Origin: Lysobacter_I brunescens
Lineage (GTDB): Bacteria > Pseudomonadota > Gammaproteobacteria > Xanthomonadales > Xanthomonadaceae
Direction: 5' to 3'
Assembly: GCF_042677005.1 (NCBI RefSeq)
Contig: NZ_JBHTIF010000001.1
Span: 1-64,000, forward strand
Length of the DNA: 64,000 nt
The notes under the pieces were generated by a model that made no database searches, was not told the DNA's origin, and worked only from the letters and a program-made list of their open reading frames with translations. Made by a program: the position numbers and the translations under genes. Of this stretch, positions 1 to 8,887 are shown piece by piece. Each line of letters begins with the position of its first letter. Within the stretch, counting starts at the first letter, position 1.

Positions 1-73
1 CCGAGGCGCCCCCGAGCTGGGTGAAGGAGGAGTTGAACAGCCCGAGACCGGTTCCGGTGAAGACAGCAGCCAT
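1..73 (-). CDS. 5' end of a large unidentified protein (partial)
   Basis: Only the first 24 codons are in the window; the gene continues leftward beyond base 1. The ATG lies at 73-71 and the peptide begins MAAVFTGTGLGLFNSS. Openings of this type (M-A-A-V-F-T-G-x-G-L-G-L-F) are, as I recall, found at the start of very large RHS/YD-repeat or hemolysin-like proteins in xanthomonads. That is a memory-based resemblance over a very short stretch, so the product is left open. No good Shine-Dalgarno sequence is seen; the bases before the ATG read agggttactcc. Confidence 0.45.
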   Translation of the reverse strand, partial: MAAVFTGTGLGLFNSSFTQLGGAS

Positions 74-270
74 GGAGTAACCCTTTGATCCGTATGGGTG
101 GGGGCGATATCCGCCCGCTCTGATACCTTCCTTGTCCGGACTACCGGGAAATTGTTTAGGGCCGATCGAAGGGATGGCGACAAACGGTCACGATGGGACA
201 CGGTCGACGGATCACGGCAAGGCGTGGCGACACGGCACGCCGGCTGCGGCCGCGACCAAGCCCCATAACG

Positions 271-299
271 CGACGGGCCCGGCAATGCCGGGCCCGTCG
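271..299 (-). terminator. hairpin, probable terminator of the TonB receptor gene
   Basis: A perfect 13-bp stem (271-283 with 287-299) and an AAT loop lie 28 bases after the stop codon of the leftward receptor gene. The T-run expected after an intrinsic terminator is poor on the minus strand (CGTTATGG), so termination is inferred from position and stem strength. The rest of 74-327 shows no convincing gene. Confidence 0.6.
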
Positions 300-327
300 G
301 TGACACATCGAGCGATGGACGCCTCGA

Positions 328-3195
328 TCAGAAGCGGTAATCCGCGCTGACGTACCAGAACGAACCCGGGAGGTCGTAGGTACCCGCGTCGTAGCCGTTA
401 AGCGAGCAGGTCACGCAGATCGGCGGCTCCTTGCCGAACACGTTGTTGGCGCCAACCGACAGCCTCAGGCCTTCCAGCCAGAAGGCGTCCTTCCAGCCGA
501 ACTGGACGTCGTGGTACGTGGTCGCGCCAAGCGTGTTGGTCTGGCTCGGGTTGAGGCAGCCCGGCACGGCGGCGATGGTCGCGCTGGTGCAGTCCTCGGT
601 GACGGCGTCGATGTAGCGCAGGCCGTAGGTGAAGTCGAAGTTGCCCTTCTTCCAGCCCAGCTGCAGGTTGCTCTGCCACTCGGGGATGGCGCTGTCACCC
701 ACTTCCACGCCGACCTGGCGCGACGAGGTCACGCCATCGCCGTCGACGGCCTTGTACTCGTTGACCCACACGGTCTGCAGCGAGGCGCTGAGGCTGCCGA
801 AGCCCCATTCCGGGCTGAGCCAGTTGATCTTGAGATCGGCGCCATCGGTTTCCACGGTGCCGAAGTTCTGCAGGAAGTTGTTCGGCGGACGCAGGTTGCC
901 GTTGGTCTGGCGGGTGAACGGCGAGCACAGGCGCGCGTCGGTGCCGCCCGCGGCGATGCACGAGTTCAGCAGGGTCTGGATGTCGCGCGACTGGATGGCG
1001 CCGTCGATCTGGTGGTTGTAGTAGCCGAACTCGACATCGAGCCTGCGCGACCACGACTTCTCTTCGGCCCAGCCCGGGCTGTAGACCAGGCCGACCGTCC
1101 AGCTGTCGGACTCTTCCGGATCCAGGTTCGGATTGCCGCCGGTGAAGGTGGTGATCTGGGTGTTGGCCTGCTCGAAGTTGTCAGGCACGCCCTGGGCCAC
1201 GCACGCCGCTTCCAGGCCAGGCGAGACGCCGTTGGTGCGATCGACCACCGGCGAACCGGTCGGGCCGCAGGGATCGGTCAGCGTCGCGCCGAACTGGGTC
1301 AGGCCGTACAGCTCGCCGAGGTTCGGGGCGCGGAAACCGGTGGAGCGGGTGCCGCGGATCACCAGGTCCTCGATCGGCTGCCAGCGGAAGCCGAGCTTGC
1401 CGGTGAAGGCGTCGCCGAAGGTCGAGTAGTCGGACCAGCGGGCGGCGGCAGTGAGGTCGAGGCTGGCCAGGACCGGGAAGTTGAACTCGCCGTAGACTTC
1501 CTTGACGTTGTATTCGGCCGACACCGGCGCCGCGAACGAGTCCTGCGACTCGCCGGTCTGGCGCAGCGGATCCGGATCGAAGTCGCCCTGGTATTCGCGG
1601 TATTCGGCGCCGACGGCGAAGCCGGCAGTGCGGTCGCCGATGCTGAACAGGTCGCCCGACAGGTTGAACGAGAAGATGTCGAGGACCTGCGTGCTGGCGT
1701 CGCGCTGGTTCGTGCGGATCCAGTCGATCATCTGCTGGGTGAACGGACGGCCCTGTCCACCGAACAGGTCGAGCGGCGTGCAGCCCGGGGTCGCGGCGCA
1801 CGCGGCCGGATCGCCCAGCGCGAGCTTGATCTTGGCGACGTTGTAGCCGTTGGTGAAGCGCTGCGTCGCCGAGTTGCGGCTGTGGATGTAGTTCGTATCC
1901 CAGCCGTAGCTGCGGTCGCCGATGTTGAACAGGCCGTCCATGCCCACGTTGAAATACCACGTGTCGACGTTCTGCGTGAACACGCGCGGACCGACTTCAA
2001 GCGGACGACGACCGATGAAGACGAAGTTGTTGTTCGCATCCAGCGCGAAGCCGAACGGGTTGAACGGATGGTTTGCCGGGATCGAGATCGTGTCGGCGAT
2101 GCCGCCGGTACCGGCGCCGGGACCGACGAAGATCGGCTCGGGCGCGGCCTGGTTGCGCGACTGGCGGTTGTTGAACAGGCCCTTGAAATGCAGGCGGGTG
2201 TTCTCGGTCAGGTCGATGTTGATGTTGGCGAACAGCGACTTGCGCTCGCTCGGCGTCAGCATCAGGTTGTACGGCGCGAAGTTGAAGCGATCGGCGCCGG
2301 TGAACGGATGGTAGGTGCCGCCGCTCGGGTTGCCCGGGACGAACACCGGCACCGTGGTGCCGTTGTTGAGCGTGATGTTGTAGGAGGTGGTATTGGTCGG
2401 ATCGTTGAACACGAAGCGACCCTGCGGCGTGCCCGAGCTGCAGGCGCCGAGGCCGGCTCCCGGCTGGCAGTTGGACGACTGGCCCCAGGAACCCGAGCTG
2501 ATCTCGTCCTGCTCGTACCAGGTGGCGCCGAACACGCCGGTCCAGATGTCGCCGCCGGTGCCGAAGGTCAGCGAGAAGTCCTTGGTCTCGCCACCGCGGC
2601 TGTATTCGCCGTAGTAGCTGTGGAACTCGGCGCCCTTGAAATCCTTGCGGGTGATGATGTTGACCACGCCGGCGATGGCGTCGGAGCCATAGATCGCCGA
2701 GGCGCCGTCTTCGAGCACTTCGATGCGCTCGACGATGGCCAGCGGGATGGTGTTGAGGTCGGCGCTGCCGCTGACGCCCGAGGCCGAGGATTCGTTCACC
2801 CAGCGCACGCCGTCGACGAGGACGAGCACGCGCTGCGAGCCGAGGTTGCGCAGGTCGACCTGCGCGGAACCTGCGCCGATGCCGCCGCCGTCCGGCGGGT
2901 AGCCGAAGTTGCCCGAGGAGTTGAACTTTGCGTTCAGCGCCTTGCCGCTGGCGGGCAGCTGCTGGAGGATTTCAGCGACGCTCTTGGCGCCGGTCTGCTC
3001 GAGTTTGGCGCGGTCCAGCACCATGACCGGCTGTGCGGTGACGGCATTGGTCTGCTTGATGCGGCTGCCGGTGACACTGATGGTGTCCAGGTCCTGGCTC
3101 TGTTCCGCGTCCTGTGCGGCAGCCACCGTGGGCAGCGCGAGGAGCAGTGTCAGGTGGACCGCGGCCGTCAGGCGATTGCGGCGCAAGTTGCTCAT
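328..3195 (-). CDS. TonB-dependent outer-membrane receptor
   Basis: Outer-membrane active transporter for a large substrate (siderophore, glycan or peptide; not predictable here), energised by TonB-ExbB-ExbD. The 955-aa protein has a signal peptide with likely cleavage after AAA at residue 27, then a TonB-box-like segment (DTISVTGSR, about 37-45). A plug domain follows with the typical LRNLGSQRVLVLVDG and ASAIYGSDAIAGVVNI blocks. A long beta-barrel ends in an aromatic residue (WYVSADYRF), as outer-membrane porins do. The start is supported by GGAGAG about 9 bases upstream. It is alone, with no sigma/anti-sigma pair or substrate-processing enzyme beside it. Family assignment is firm; the substrate is unknown. 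Confidence 0.95.
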   Translation of the reverse strand: MSNLRRNRLTAAVHLTLLLALPTVAAAQDAEQSQDLDTISVTGSRIKQTNAVTAQPVMVLDRAKLEQTGAKSVAEILQQLPASGKALNAKFNSSGNFGYPPDGGGIGAGSAQVDLRNLGSQRVLVLVDGVRWVNESSASGVSGSADLNTIPLAIVERIEVLEDGASAIYGSDAIAGVVNIITRKDFKGAEFHSYYGEYSRGGETKDFSLTFGTGGDIWTGVFGATWYEQDEISSGSWGQSSNCQPGAGLGACSSGTPQGRFVFNDPTNTTSYNITLNNGTTVPVFVPGNPSGGTYHPFTGADRFNFAPYNLMLTPSERKSLFANINIDLTENTRLHFKGLFNNRQSRNQAAPEPIFVGPGAGTGGIADTISIPANHPFNPFGFALDANNNFVFIGRRPLEVGPRVFTQNVDTWYFNVGMDGLFNIGDRSYGWDTNYIHSRNSATQRFTNGYNVAKIKLALGDPAACAATPGCTPLDLFGGQGRPFTQQMIDWIRTNQRDASTQVLDIFSFNLSGDLFSIGDRTAGFAVGAEYREYQGDFDPDPLRQTGESQDSFAAPVSAEYNVKEVYGEFNFPVLASLDLTAAARWSDYSTFGDAFTGKLGFRWQPIEDLVIRGTRSTGFRAPNLGELYGLTQFGATLTDPCGPTGSPVVDRTNGVSPGLEAACVAQGVPDNFEQANTQITTFTGGNPNLDPEESDSWTVGLVYSPGWAEEKSWSRRLDVEFGYYNHQIDGAIQSRDIQTLLNSCIAAGGTDARLCSPFTRQTNGNLRPPNNFLQNFGTVETDGADLKINWLSPEWGFGSLSASLQTVWVNEYKAVDGDGVTSSRQVGVEVGDSAIPEWQSNLQLGWKKGNFDFTYGLRYIDAVTEDCTSATIAAVPGCLNPSQTNTLGATTYHDVQFGWKDAFWLEGLRLSVGANNVFGKEPPICVTCSLNGYDAGTYDLPGSFWYVSADYRF

Positions 3196-3626
3196 TAACG
3201 TTCTCTCCGTGTGTCTAGTTTGGGTAACTGCTGAAGTCCTGTAGCTCGAATCGACATCAACGCGTGCGCACTACCCGGTCCCCCTCCCTGGGCAGCAACA
3301 GGGCTTTGTAAACAAATTGTGAAGCGGCAGCAAGGTGCCGGAGGTCAGGCCGGCTGGCCAGCGGCATCGACACGGCACCTGGCCCACATGCAGGACATGA
3401 AAATCAGCGACTTCGAACGCTCACGACGCGCCATACGCCATCGTGTCCAAGGGACATGCGCGGGCGCGGCGGTGCGATCGACGGCGAACCGACACGTCGA
3501 TCGCGCGAACGAAGACGCACTGGCACAGGCGCGACAGCGCGTCTTCTGAGACAAGAATCACGAATCGCAGCACCTCGCTGGCACGACCAGCAAAGCGCGA
3601 CGAGCGAGGCGCGACCGGCTAAGGCA
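3196..3626. other. intergenic region upstream of the TonB receptor gene
   Basis: This 431-base stretch holds the promoter region of the leftward receptor gene. An AT-richer patch around 3307-3320 (read as TTTGTTTACAAA on the minus strand) is the most likely site of control. Short open frames exist on both strands, but none has a ribosome-binding site or a recognisable product, and I call no gene. Confidence 0.5.
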
Positions 3627-4658
3627 TCAGAGGATCTCTTCCGGCGTCCACTGCGGGATGTTGCCCTTCTGCCAGACCGCAGCGGCATCGTCGAGCAGCG
3701 AGGTCATGCTCCAGATGCCGCCCTGTGGCGTCGTGCCCGCCCAGATGCCGTTGAGCGTGGTGATGAGCGCGGCGAAGTCGGATTGCAGCTTGAGGTTTTC
3801 CGGGCTGGTCGGATTCGAGGTCGCGGTGCCCGGGTAGACGAGCACGGAGTCATCGAGACCCAGCGCCTGCACGTTGAGGAAGCGGCCGAAATGACTGAAC
3901 TGCGCCTGCGAGGCCGGAACGGATCCGGTGCCGGCCGTCTGGTCCGCCGTCGGCACGCGGAATTCATCGGCGTTGAACGGCGCACTCGGCGGCGGCGACT
4001 GCGCCTGGCCTTCGCCCTGTTCGCAGATCACGTCGATCGCCGTGGAGAGGTCGTTGAAACTGGCGATGGTCTGCGTGAACGGCTGCGTGGCGAAGACGAC
4101 CTGCTGGTGTGTCGTGGTCCACGGAATGCCCGGGGAAGCCAGTCGCGCCAGGGTCCGCAGCGCGGCGTACATCTGGCCGATCGAATGGTAGGGCGGCACG
4201 AGGCGACCGGCCTCGAATTCCGAGGGCACCTCGATGTCGAGCATCGTCGGTAGCGCCTGCAGGAGATTGCCGATGCGCGCATTGAGGATGCCGCTGTCGC
4301 CAGTGGCCGGATCGTTCGGATCGAGGATCGGCGTGCCGTCCGGGAACGCCGGCACGACACCGTAGACCGGCGCGGTGAAGTTCGGCGTGGTGCCGAGCGC
4401 GATGCACATGTTCGCGGCCAGCTGCAGATGCAGCATTTCCTCGGTGCAGACACTGAGCACGGCGGCGTAGGCGGCCTTGGACTTGTCGGTGGCGTTGGGT
4501 GCGTTCGGCGGGATGATCGAGGCCAGCGCGCTGAGGTAGAACGGAATGGTGTACAGCTCGACGGCGACAGCGACCTGGGCATGCACCTGGGCGGCGTTGA
4601 GCAGCAGGCTGGCGTTCTGCGGCGCGCGCGGCGCGGCAGCGAGGGCTGGCATGGACAT
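3627..4658 (-). CDS. ferritin-like domain protein of the VioB / iminophenyl-pyruvate-dimer-synthase type
   Basis: Predicted non-heme di-iron ferritin-like protein, 343 aa. The ligand pattern of the family is visible: Glu34 in the first helix, Glu74-x-x-His77 in EEMLHL, a second-half EQGEGQ glutamate, and a late SHFGRF histidine. The Pfam ferritin-like family that includes VioB of violacein synthesis has this layout and length. Members are often annotated as iminophenyl-pyruvate dimer synthase, but no tryptophan-dimer genes lie nearby, so the reaction is not assigned. The start follows a GGGAG sequence. It diverges from a c-heme lipoprotein gene that heads the seven-gene operon, so it may serve that pathway as an oxidase or metal protein (inference). 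Confidence 0.75.
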   Translation of the reverse strand: MSMPALAAAPRAPQNASLLLNAAQVHAQVAVAVELYTIPFYLSALASIIPPNAPNATDKSKAAYAAVLSVCTEEMLHLQLAANMCIALGTTPNFTAPVYGVVPAFPDGTPILDPNDPATGDSGILNARIGNLLQALPTMLDIEVPSEFEAGRLVPPYHSIGQMYAALRTLARLASPGIPWTTTHQQVVFATQPFTQTIASFNDLSTAIDVICEQGEGQAQSPPPSAPFNADEFRVPTADQTAGTGSVPASQAQFSHFGRFLNVQALGLDDSVLVYPGTATSNPTSPENLKLQSDFAALITTLNGIWAGTTPQGGIWSMTSLLDDAAAVWQKGNIPQWTPEEIL

Positions 4659-4972
4659 CGATGGACTCCCTGTCGTGTGGATGGAGATGCGGAACGCGGC
4701 AAGGCCATGCCCGCGTTCCGTGCAAGGTATCGACGCACCGGCATCGCTGCGGGATCAGTCCGGAATCAGTCCCTGCAGGGCGACGGTAGCGACCAGGCGG
4801 CCGATGTCTTGCAATGCGCGGAATTCATGCGCGTCGTGCGTGCGCACGGCAAGGACCGACCTTCGCATGCATGCCGGCGACCGATTCCCTTGCGCGCTGT
4901 TTTTCCGTAACGTGATCGCCGGGGCCGCCACGCGTGGGCGGAGGGCATCCACGGTCTTCAGGGAGGAGTCCG
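4659..4972. other. divergent promoter region
   Basis: This 314-base gap separates the leftward ferritin-like gene from the rightward operon starting at 4973, so promoters for both must lie here. An AT-richer patch near 4895-4912 (tgtttttccgtaac) precedes the operon. At 4751-4772 the nearly repeated words gatcagtcc and aatcagtcc occur head to tail. No open frame here looks real. Confidence 0.4.
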
Positions 4973-6577
4973 ATGAATGGCATGCGGATGCGTACGCTGT
5001 ACATCGTGGCCATGCAGGCAGTCGCCATCGCCGCATCGATGCTGCTGGCAGGCTGCACGGCGGATGCGCGCCGGGAAGAGACCACGCGCCCTCGGGCCTC
5101 GTCGCCGGGTTGCGATGCGACCGGTGCCGACGGCAGCCGATTCTGGACCGACCTGTCGCCCGGCGATGTCGACGCGCGCGGCGAAGACTGCGCGATGCTG
5201 CGCTTCGCGCTGAACAACTTCCTGCATCTCGCCGCGAACGACCGACAGGGCCATCCGCGCTTCATGTCCTATGCGCCGTGGTACGAGGCGATCCCGCAGG
5301 ACGGCGGCGCACCGCGCTGGCGCGACGGCTACAAGCCGCTGGCCACGCGCGCGCTGCGCAAGACCGCACGCGAGGGCCAGCCCGGCGACGGATTCGTGCT
5401 GATCGACGCGCACCATCGCCGCATCGGCTACGACGTGCGCGTGAACCGCAGCTACGTCGACTATCTCTCGCGTACCGGCCTGTATCGCGCCGATCGCCTG
5501 CAGGCCGCCGCGGATGCCTTCAAGGCCGATCCCGCGACCGGTGGCGTCTGGCTGCCGGCAGGCACGCGCGACACGCCCGGCGCCGTGAGCCTCAAGACGG
5601 CATGGCGCCGGTTCGGCGACGAGGCGCCCTGCCCCGCGCAGACGATGCACTGCGAGCGCGACGCGCAGGGCCGCGAGTGGGGGCTGATCGGCCTGCACCT
5701 GGTGCAGAAGACGCCGACGCTCGGCGAGATGACCTGGGCCACGTTCGAGCATGTGGCGAACGCGCCGGACTGCGCGCCCGGTGGCGCCGCGCCCATCGCG
5801 CCGCGTCCGCGCGATCCCGTCCACCCGGAGCGCACGCTCGCGGAGTGGAACCTGTTCGACTGGACGAGCTACCGCGCGCAGGGCGGCGATGGCGCGCGTT
5901 GTGCGGTGCCCGATGGCGCGTATCGCTACACCGTGGCAGCCGACGGTCAGACCCTGCAGGACCAGACCTGCGGCACGCCCTCGGCCACGCCGCTGTGCAA
6001 CATCGATCCGCGCCGCAATGCCACCGACGTGGCCAGTGCAACTGCGCTGTCCGTCGATGGCGAATCGAACCCGGCCTACTCACGCATCAACGTCTGCCGC
6101 ACGACGCAGCTCTCGCAGTGCACCGGCGACGGTTCGCCCGGCGATGCCGCCGCATGCCTCGATGCCTCGCTGCGCGCGAACTTTCCCGCGAATCTCGACG
6201 GCAAGTGGCGCTACTACCGGCTGATCGGCAACGCGTACATGGCCGGGCATGCGCCGGTGACCGGCTGCTTCCGCTACGACGACGGCCCGATGCTGACCAC
6301 CACGCCGCCGCGATCGCGCTTCCCGAGCACCTGCAACGGCATCGACACCACGCCGCTGCGCGTGCGCGCCGGCGACACCGCGCTGGCCAACACCGCGATG
6401 GAGACCTGGATGCAGGCCGGCACCTGCCTGGTGCCGTCGCCCGGTGCGACACCCTTGATGGGCCGCGATTGCTTCGCATGCCATACGCCGTCGACAAATC
6501 CGCCAGGCTGGCCCTTCGGCATGGGCGACATGAGCTTCCTGTTCGACCGCGTGCCGGTCCCGGCTCCGGAGCCGTGA
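4973..6577 (+). CDS. lipoprotein with a C-terminal c-type heme motif
   Basis: The 534-aa protein begins with a hydrophobic segment ending in the lipobox LLAGC (lipidated Cys28), so it should be anchored in a membrane and face the periplasm. A single CFACH heme-binding motif (CXXCH, residues 500-504) lies 30 residues from the end, followed by methionines that could be the sixth ligand. The central part (WATFEHVANAPDC and several conserved cysteines) resembles uncharacterised cytochrome-like proteins; no catalytic domain is recognised. I chose the ATG at 4973 because GGGAGGAG precedes it; an ATG at 4934 is in frame but lacks such a site. It is the first gene of a tight operon, and the glycosyltransferase gene starts 5 bases after its stop. 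Confidence 0.75.
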   Translation: MNGMRMRTLYIVAMQAVAIAASMLLAGCTADARREETTRPRASSPGCDATGADGSRFWTDLSPGDVDARGEDCAMLRFALNNFLHLAANDRQGHPRFMSYAPWYEAIPQDGGAPRWRDGYKPLATRALRKTAREGQPGDGFVLIDAHHRRIGYDVRVNRSYVDYLSRTGLYRADRLQAAADAFKADPATGGVWLPAGTRDTPGAVSLKTAWRRFGDEAPCPAQTMHCERDAQGREWGLIGLHLVQKTPTLGEMTWATFEHVANAPDCAPGGAAPIAPRPRDPVHPERTLAEWNLFDWTSYRAQGGDGARCAVPDGAYRYTVAADGQTLQDQTCGTPSATPLCNIDPRRNATDVASATALSVDGESNPAYSRINVCRTTQLSQCTGDGSPGDAAACLDASLRANFPANLDGKWRYYRLIGNAYMAGHAPVTGCFRYDDGPMLTTTPPRSRFPSTCNGIDTTPLRVRAGDTALANTAMETWMQAGTCLVPSPGATPLMGRDCFACHTPSTNPPGWPFGMGDMSFLFDRVPVPAPEP

Positions 6578-6581
6578 CACC

Positions 6582-7532
6582 ATGACCCAGGCATCAGCAC
6601 GCTCAGGGCACTGCCTGCTGACGATCACCGACGATGGTTTCATCGACGGCACCGAGATGCTGGTCTTCAGTTTCCTGCGCCACAACCCGTGGTTCGCGGG
6701 CCGCATCCTGATCCTGGAAGGTGGCGCGCTTTCCGAAGCATCGAAAGCGCGGCTGCGCGTGCTGGCGCCGGTGGAATTCATCGCGCCCGGCGCGGACCTC
6801 GACGCGCGCGTCGCGTCGCTGACGCAGGCCATTCCCGCACTCAAGCGCGCCGGGCCTCGCTTCGCCTCGCTCGAAGCCTTCGGCTTGGTCGACTTCGAGC
6901 GTGTGGTCTACATCGACAGCGATGCCTTCGTCACCGGCGACCTGTCGCCGCTGTTCTTCGATGAAGGCCCATTGCTGGCCAGCCCCGACGGCAGCCGCTA
7001 CGACGAGCTGCTTGGCGATGCCGATGCCGCGCGCGAATCCAACCGCCAGCGTTACGGCCTCGACCTGTCCGGATGCTTCAACAGCGGCGTGCTGTCGATC
7101 GGCGGCGAATGCCTGCGGCGCGAGGTGCGCGACGCGCTGGTCGCGAGCATCGATCCGGCGTTCTGGCGCGGTGTCGAGACCGTGGGCTGGACCGACCAGC
7201 TGATCCTCAACCGCCATTTCGCCGGGCGCGCCACCCTGCTCGACGGCCGCTGGAACTACATGCCGATCCTCGAAGCGAAAATCCGCCGCGCCCACCGCCT
7301 GCACTGCTTCGATGCGCGCATCGTGCACATGGCCGGGCGCTGCAAGCCATGGGAAACGCCGCCGGACGACCTGTTCGAGCAGGCGCCCGGGCTCGCGAAG
7401 TTCTACGAACTGTGGCAGCAGCTGCGTGCGCTGCTGCCCGGCGCCGCGGATGCGGCCAGCGACACCACCCGAGAAACACGCGGCCTGCAATCGGTGATGC
7501 GGCCGCGCACCGAACCGGAGCCGACACCATGA
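6582..7532 (+). CDS. GT8-like glycosyltransferase
   Basis: Predicted retaining glycosyltransferase, 316 aa, using a nucleotide-sugar and a metal ion. The GT-A features of the GT8 (glycogenin/LgtC) family are visible: a DxD motif in YIDSDAF (residues 112-114), a CFNSGVLSIGG block near 165-175, a WTDQLILN block near 203-210, and the C-terminal HMAGRCKPW (His249, Lys255) that in the family contacts the nucleotide diphosphate. No signal peptide is present, so it acts in the cytoplasm. Its stop codon overlaps the start of the RibA-RibD fusion by four bases (ATGA), pointing to translational coupling. The acceptor is unknown; a product of the neighbouring enzymes is the obvious candidate. Confidence 0.82.
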   Translation: MTQASARSGHCLLTITDDGFIDGTEMLVFSFLRHNPWFAGRILILEGGALSEASKARLRVLAPVEFIAPGADLDARVASLTQAIPALKRAGPRFASLEAFGLVDFERVVYIDSDAFVTGDLSPLFFDEGPLLASPDGSRYDELLGDADAARESNRQRYGLDLSGCFNSGVLSIGGECLRREVRDALVASIDPAFWRGVETVGWTDQLILNRHFAGRATLLDGRWNYMPILEAKIRRAHRLHCFDARIVHMAGRCKPWETPPDDLFEQAPGLAKFYELWQQLRALLPGAADAASDTTRETRGLQSVMRPRTEPEPTP

Positions 7533-8887
7533 ACAAGCTCGATGTCCCCTGCGCGCGCATGCCGATCGATGTCGGCGAATTCCAGACCGCCGTGTTCGAC
7601 GGCTTCGACGGCCGCGAGCACGTCGCGCTGACGATGGGCGACCTCGACGCCGGCGAGGACGACGCGCGGCCGATCCTGGTGCGCCTGCATTCGGAATGCT
7701 TCACCGGCGACGTGCTCGGCTCGCGCCGCTGCGATTGCGGCGAACAGCTCGCAGAGTCGCTGCGGCGCATCGCGCAGGCCGGTCGCGGCGTGCTGCTCTA
7801 CCTGCGCCAGGAAGGCCGCGGCATCGGCCTGCCCGAAAAACTGCGCGCCTACAACCTGCAGGACCAGGGCCTGGACACGGTGGACGCCAACGTCCGCCTC
7901 GGCCATCTGCCGGATGCGCGCGATTACGGCGTGGCCGCGCGGATCCTGCAGGCGCTGGGCATCGAGACGGTGCGCCTGCTCACCAACAACCCCGCCAAGG
8001 TCGACGGCCTGCGCGAACACGGCATCGAGGTCGTCGCGCGCGTGCCCCTCGTCATCGCGCCGCGTCCGCAGAACCGCGATTACCTGCAGACCAAGGCCGT
8101 GCGCATGGGACACATGCTCGATGCCCCGGCAGGCCACGACCCTGCGGTCGCGCCGGAACTGGAGCGGCTGTTCGCCCTGCTCGACCGAGCGCGCGTGCAG
8201 CCGTCGCCGACGCTGCCCTTCGTCACGCTCAGCTACGCGCAGACCCTCGACGGCTGCGCGGCGGCGACCAAGGACCGGCCGCTGGCGATCAGCTGCAGCG
8301 CCTCGCGCGCGTTCACGCATCGCATGCGCGCGGCGCACGACGGCATCCTGATCGGCATCGGCACCGTGCTCGCCGACAACCCGAGCCTCACGGTGCGCGA
8401 CGCCACTGGCCCGGATCCGCAGCCGATCGTGGTCGACAGCCGTCTGCGCTTTCCGGTCGATGCGCGCCTGCTCAACCATCCGAATCGTCGCGTATGGATC
8501 GCGACCACGCACCACGCCGATCCGCTGCGCGTGCGTCGTCTCGAAGCACTCGGCGCCGAAGTGCTGATCGTGCCGACCGACGCCGCCGATCGCGTCGACC
8601 TCGCCGCGCTGTTCGCCATGCTCCGGCAGCGTGGCGTGCGCAACCTGATGGTCGAAGGTGGCGGCCGCATCCTCACCCAGGTCGTGAACCAGCGTCTGTT
8701 CGATCTGCTGGTGCTGACCGTGGCGCCGCTGATGGTCGGCGGCGTGCCCGCGTTCGCACCGAACCAGGGCCTGCTGCACCACCAGCACACGCGGATCGCG
8801 CAACCGCACTACCTGCCGATCGGCCAGGACCTGGTGGTCTGGGGCGAGCCGCAGCGCGAGGACATGCGCGTCGAGGCGGTGTCATGA
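7529..8887 (+). CDS. fused GTP cyclohydrolase II / RibD-type reductase
   Basis: A 452-aa two-domain protein. Residues 1-200 are RibA-type GTP cyclohydrolase II: the zinc cysteines are at 57, 68 and 70 (ECFTG, RRCDC), followed by RQEGRGIG (93-100) and DARDYG. The zinc spacing matches E. coli RibA. Residues 228-440 are the RibD C-terminal reductase fold, with YAQTLDG, ILIGIGTVLADNPSLTVR (272-290) and LMVEGGG (373-379). There is no RibB and no RibD deaminase domain. RibA would convert GTP to the diaminopyrimidine ribosyl-phosphate, and the second domain could reduce the ribose to ribitol before any deamination, the order used by archaea and fungi. The glycosyltransferase, sulfotransferase and ATP-grasp neighbours suggest a specialised pathway rather than riboflavin synthesis (inference). 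Both gene ends overlap neighbours as ATGA. Confidence 0.88.
   Translation: MNKLDVPCARMPIDVGEFQTAVFDGFDGREHVALTMGDLDAGEDDARPILVRLHSECFTGDVLGSRRCDCGEQLAESLRRIAQAGRGVLLYLRQEGRGIGLPEKLRAYNLQDQGLDTVDANVRLGHLPDARDYGVAARILQALGIETVRLLTNNPAKVDGLREHGIEVVARVPLVIAPRPQNRDYLQTKAVRMGHMLDAPAGHDPAVAPELERLFALLDRARVQPSPTLPFVTLSYAQTLDGCAAATKDRPLAISCSASRAFTHRMRAAHDGILIGIGTVLADNPSLTVRDATGPDPQPIVVDSRLRFPVDARLLNHPNRRVWIATTHHADPLRVRRLEALGAEVLIVPTDAADRVDLAALFAMLRQRGVRNLMVEGGGRILTQVVNQRLFDLLVLTVAPLMVGGVPAFAPNQGLLHHQHTRIAQPHYLPIGQDLVVWGEPQREDMRVEAVS

Noticed and set aside
511..3198. Very long open frame antisense to the TonB receptor gene
   Set aside because: High-GC codon bias keeps antisense frames open. The translation is Ala/Gly/Val/Arg/Asp-rich without domains, and the opposite strand encodes an unmistakable receptor.
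7073..7528. Longer N-terminus for the RibA-RibD fusion
   Set aside because: It would overlap the glycosyltransferase domain; the ATG at 7529 overlaps that gene's stop in the normal ATGA way and gives a standard RibA start.
6540..7530. FMN riboswitch in front of the RibA-RibD gene
   Set aside because: The gene overlaps its upstream neighbour and there is no leader in which such a switch could fold. The region before the operon (4659-4972) shows none of the conserved RFN sequence blocks.
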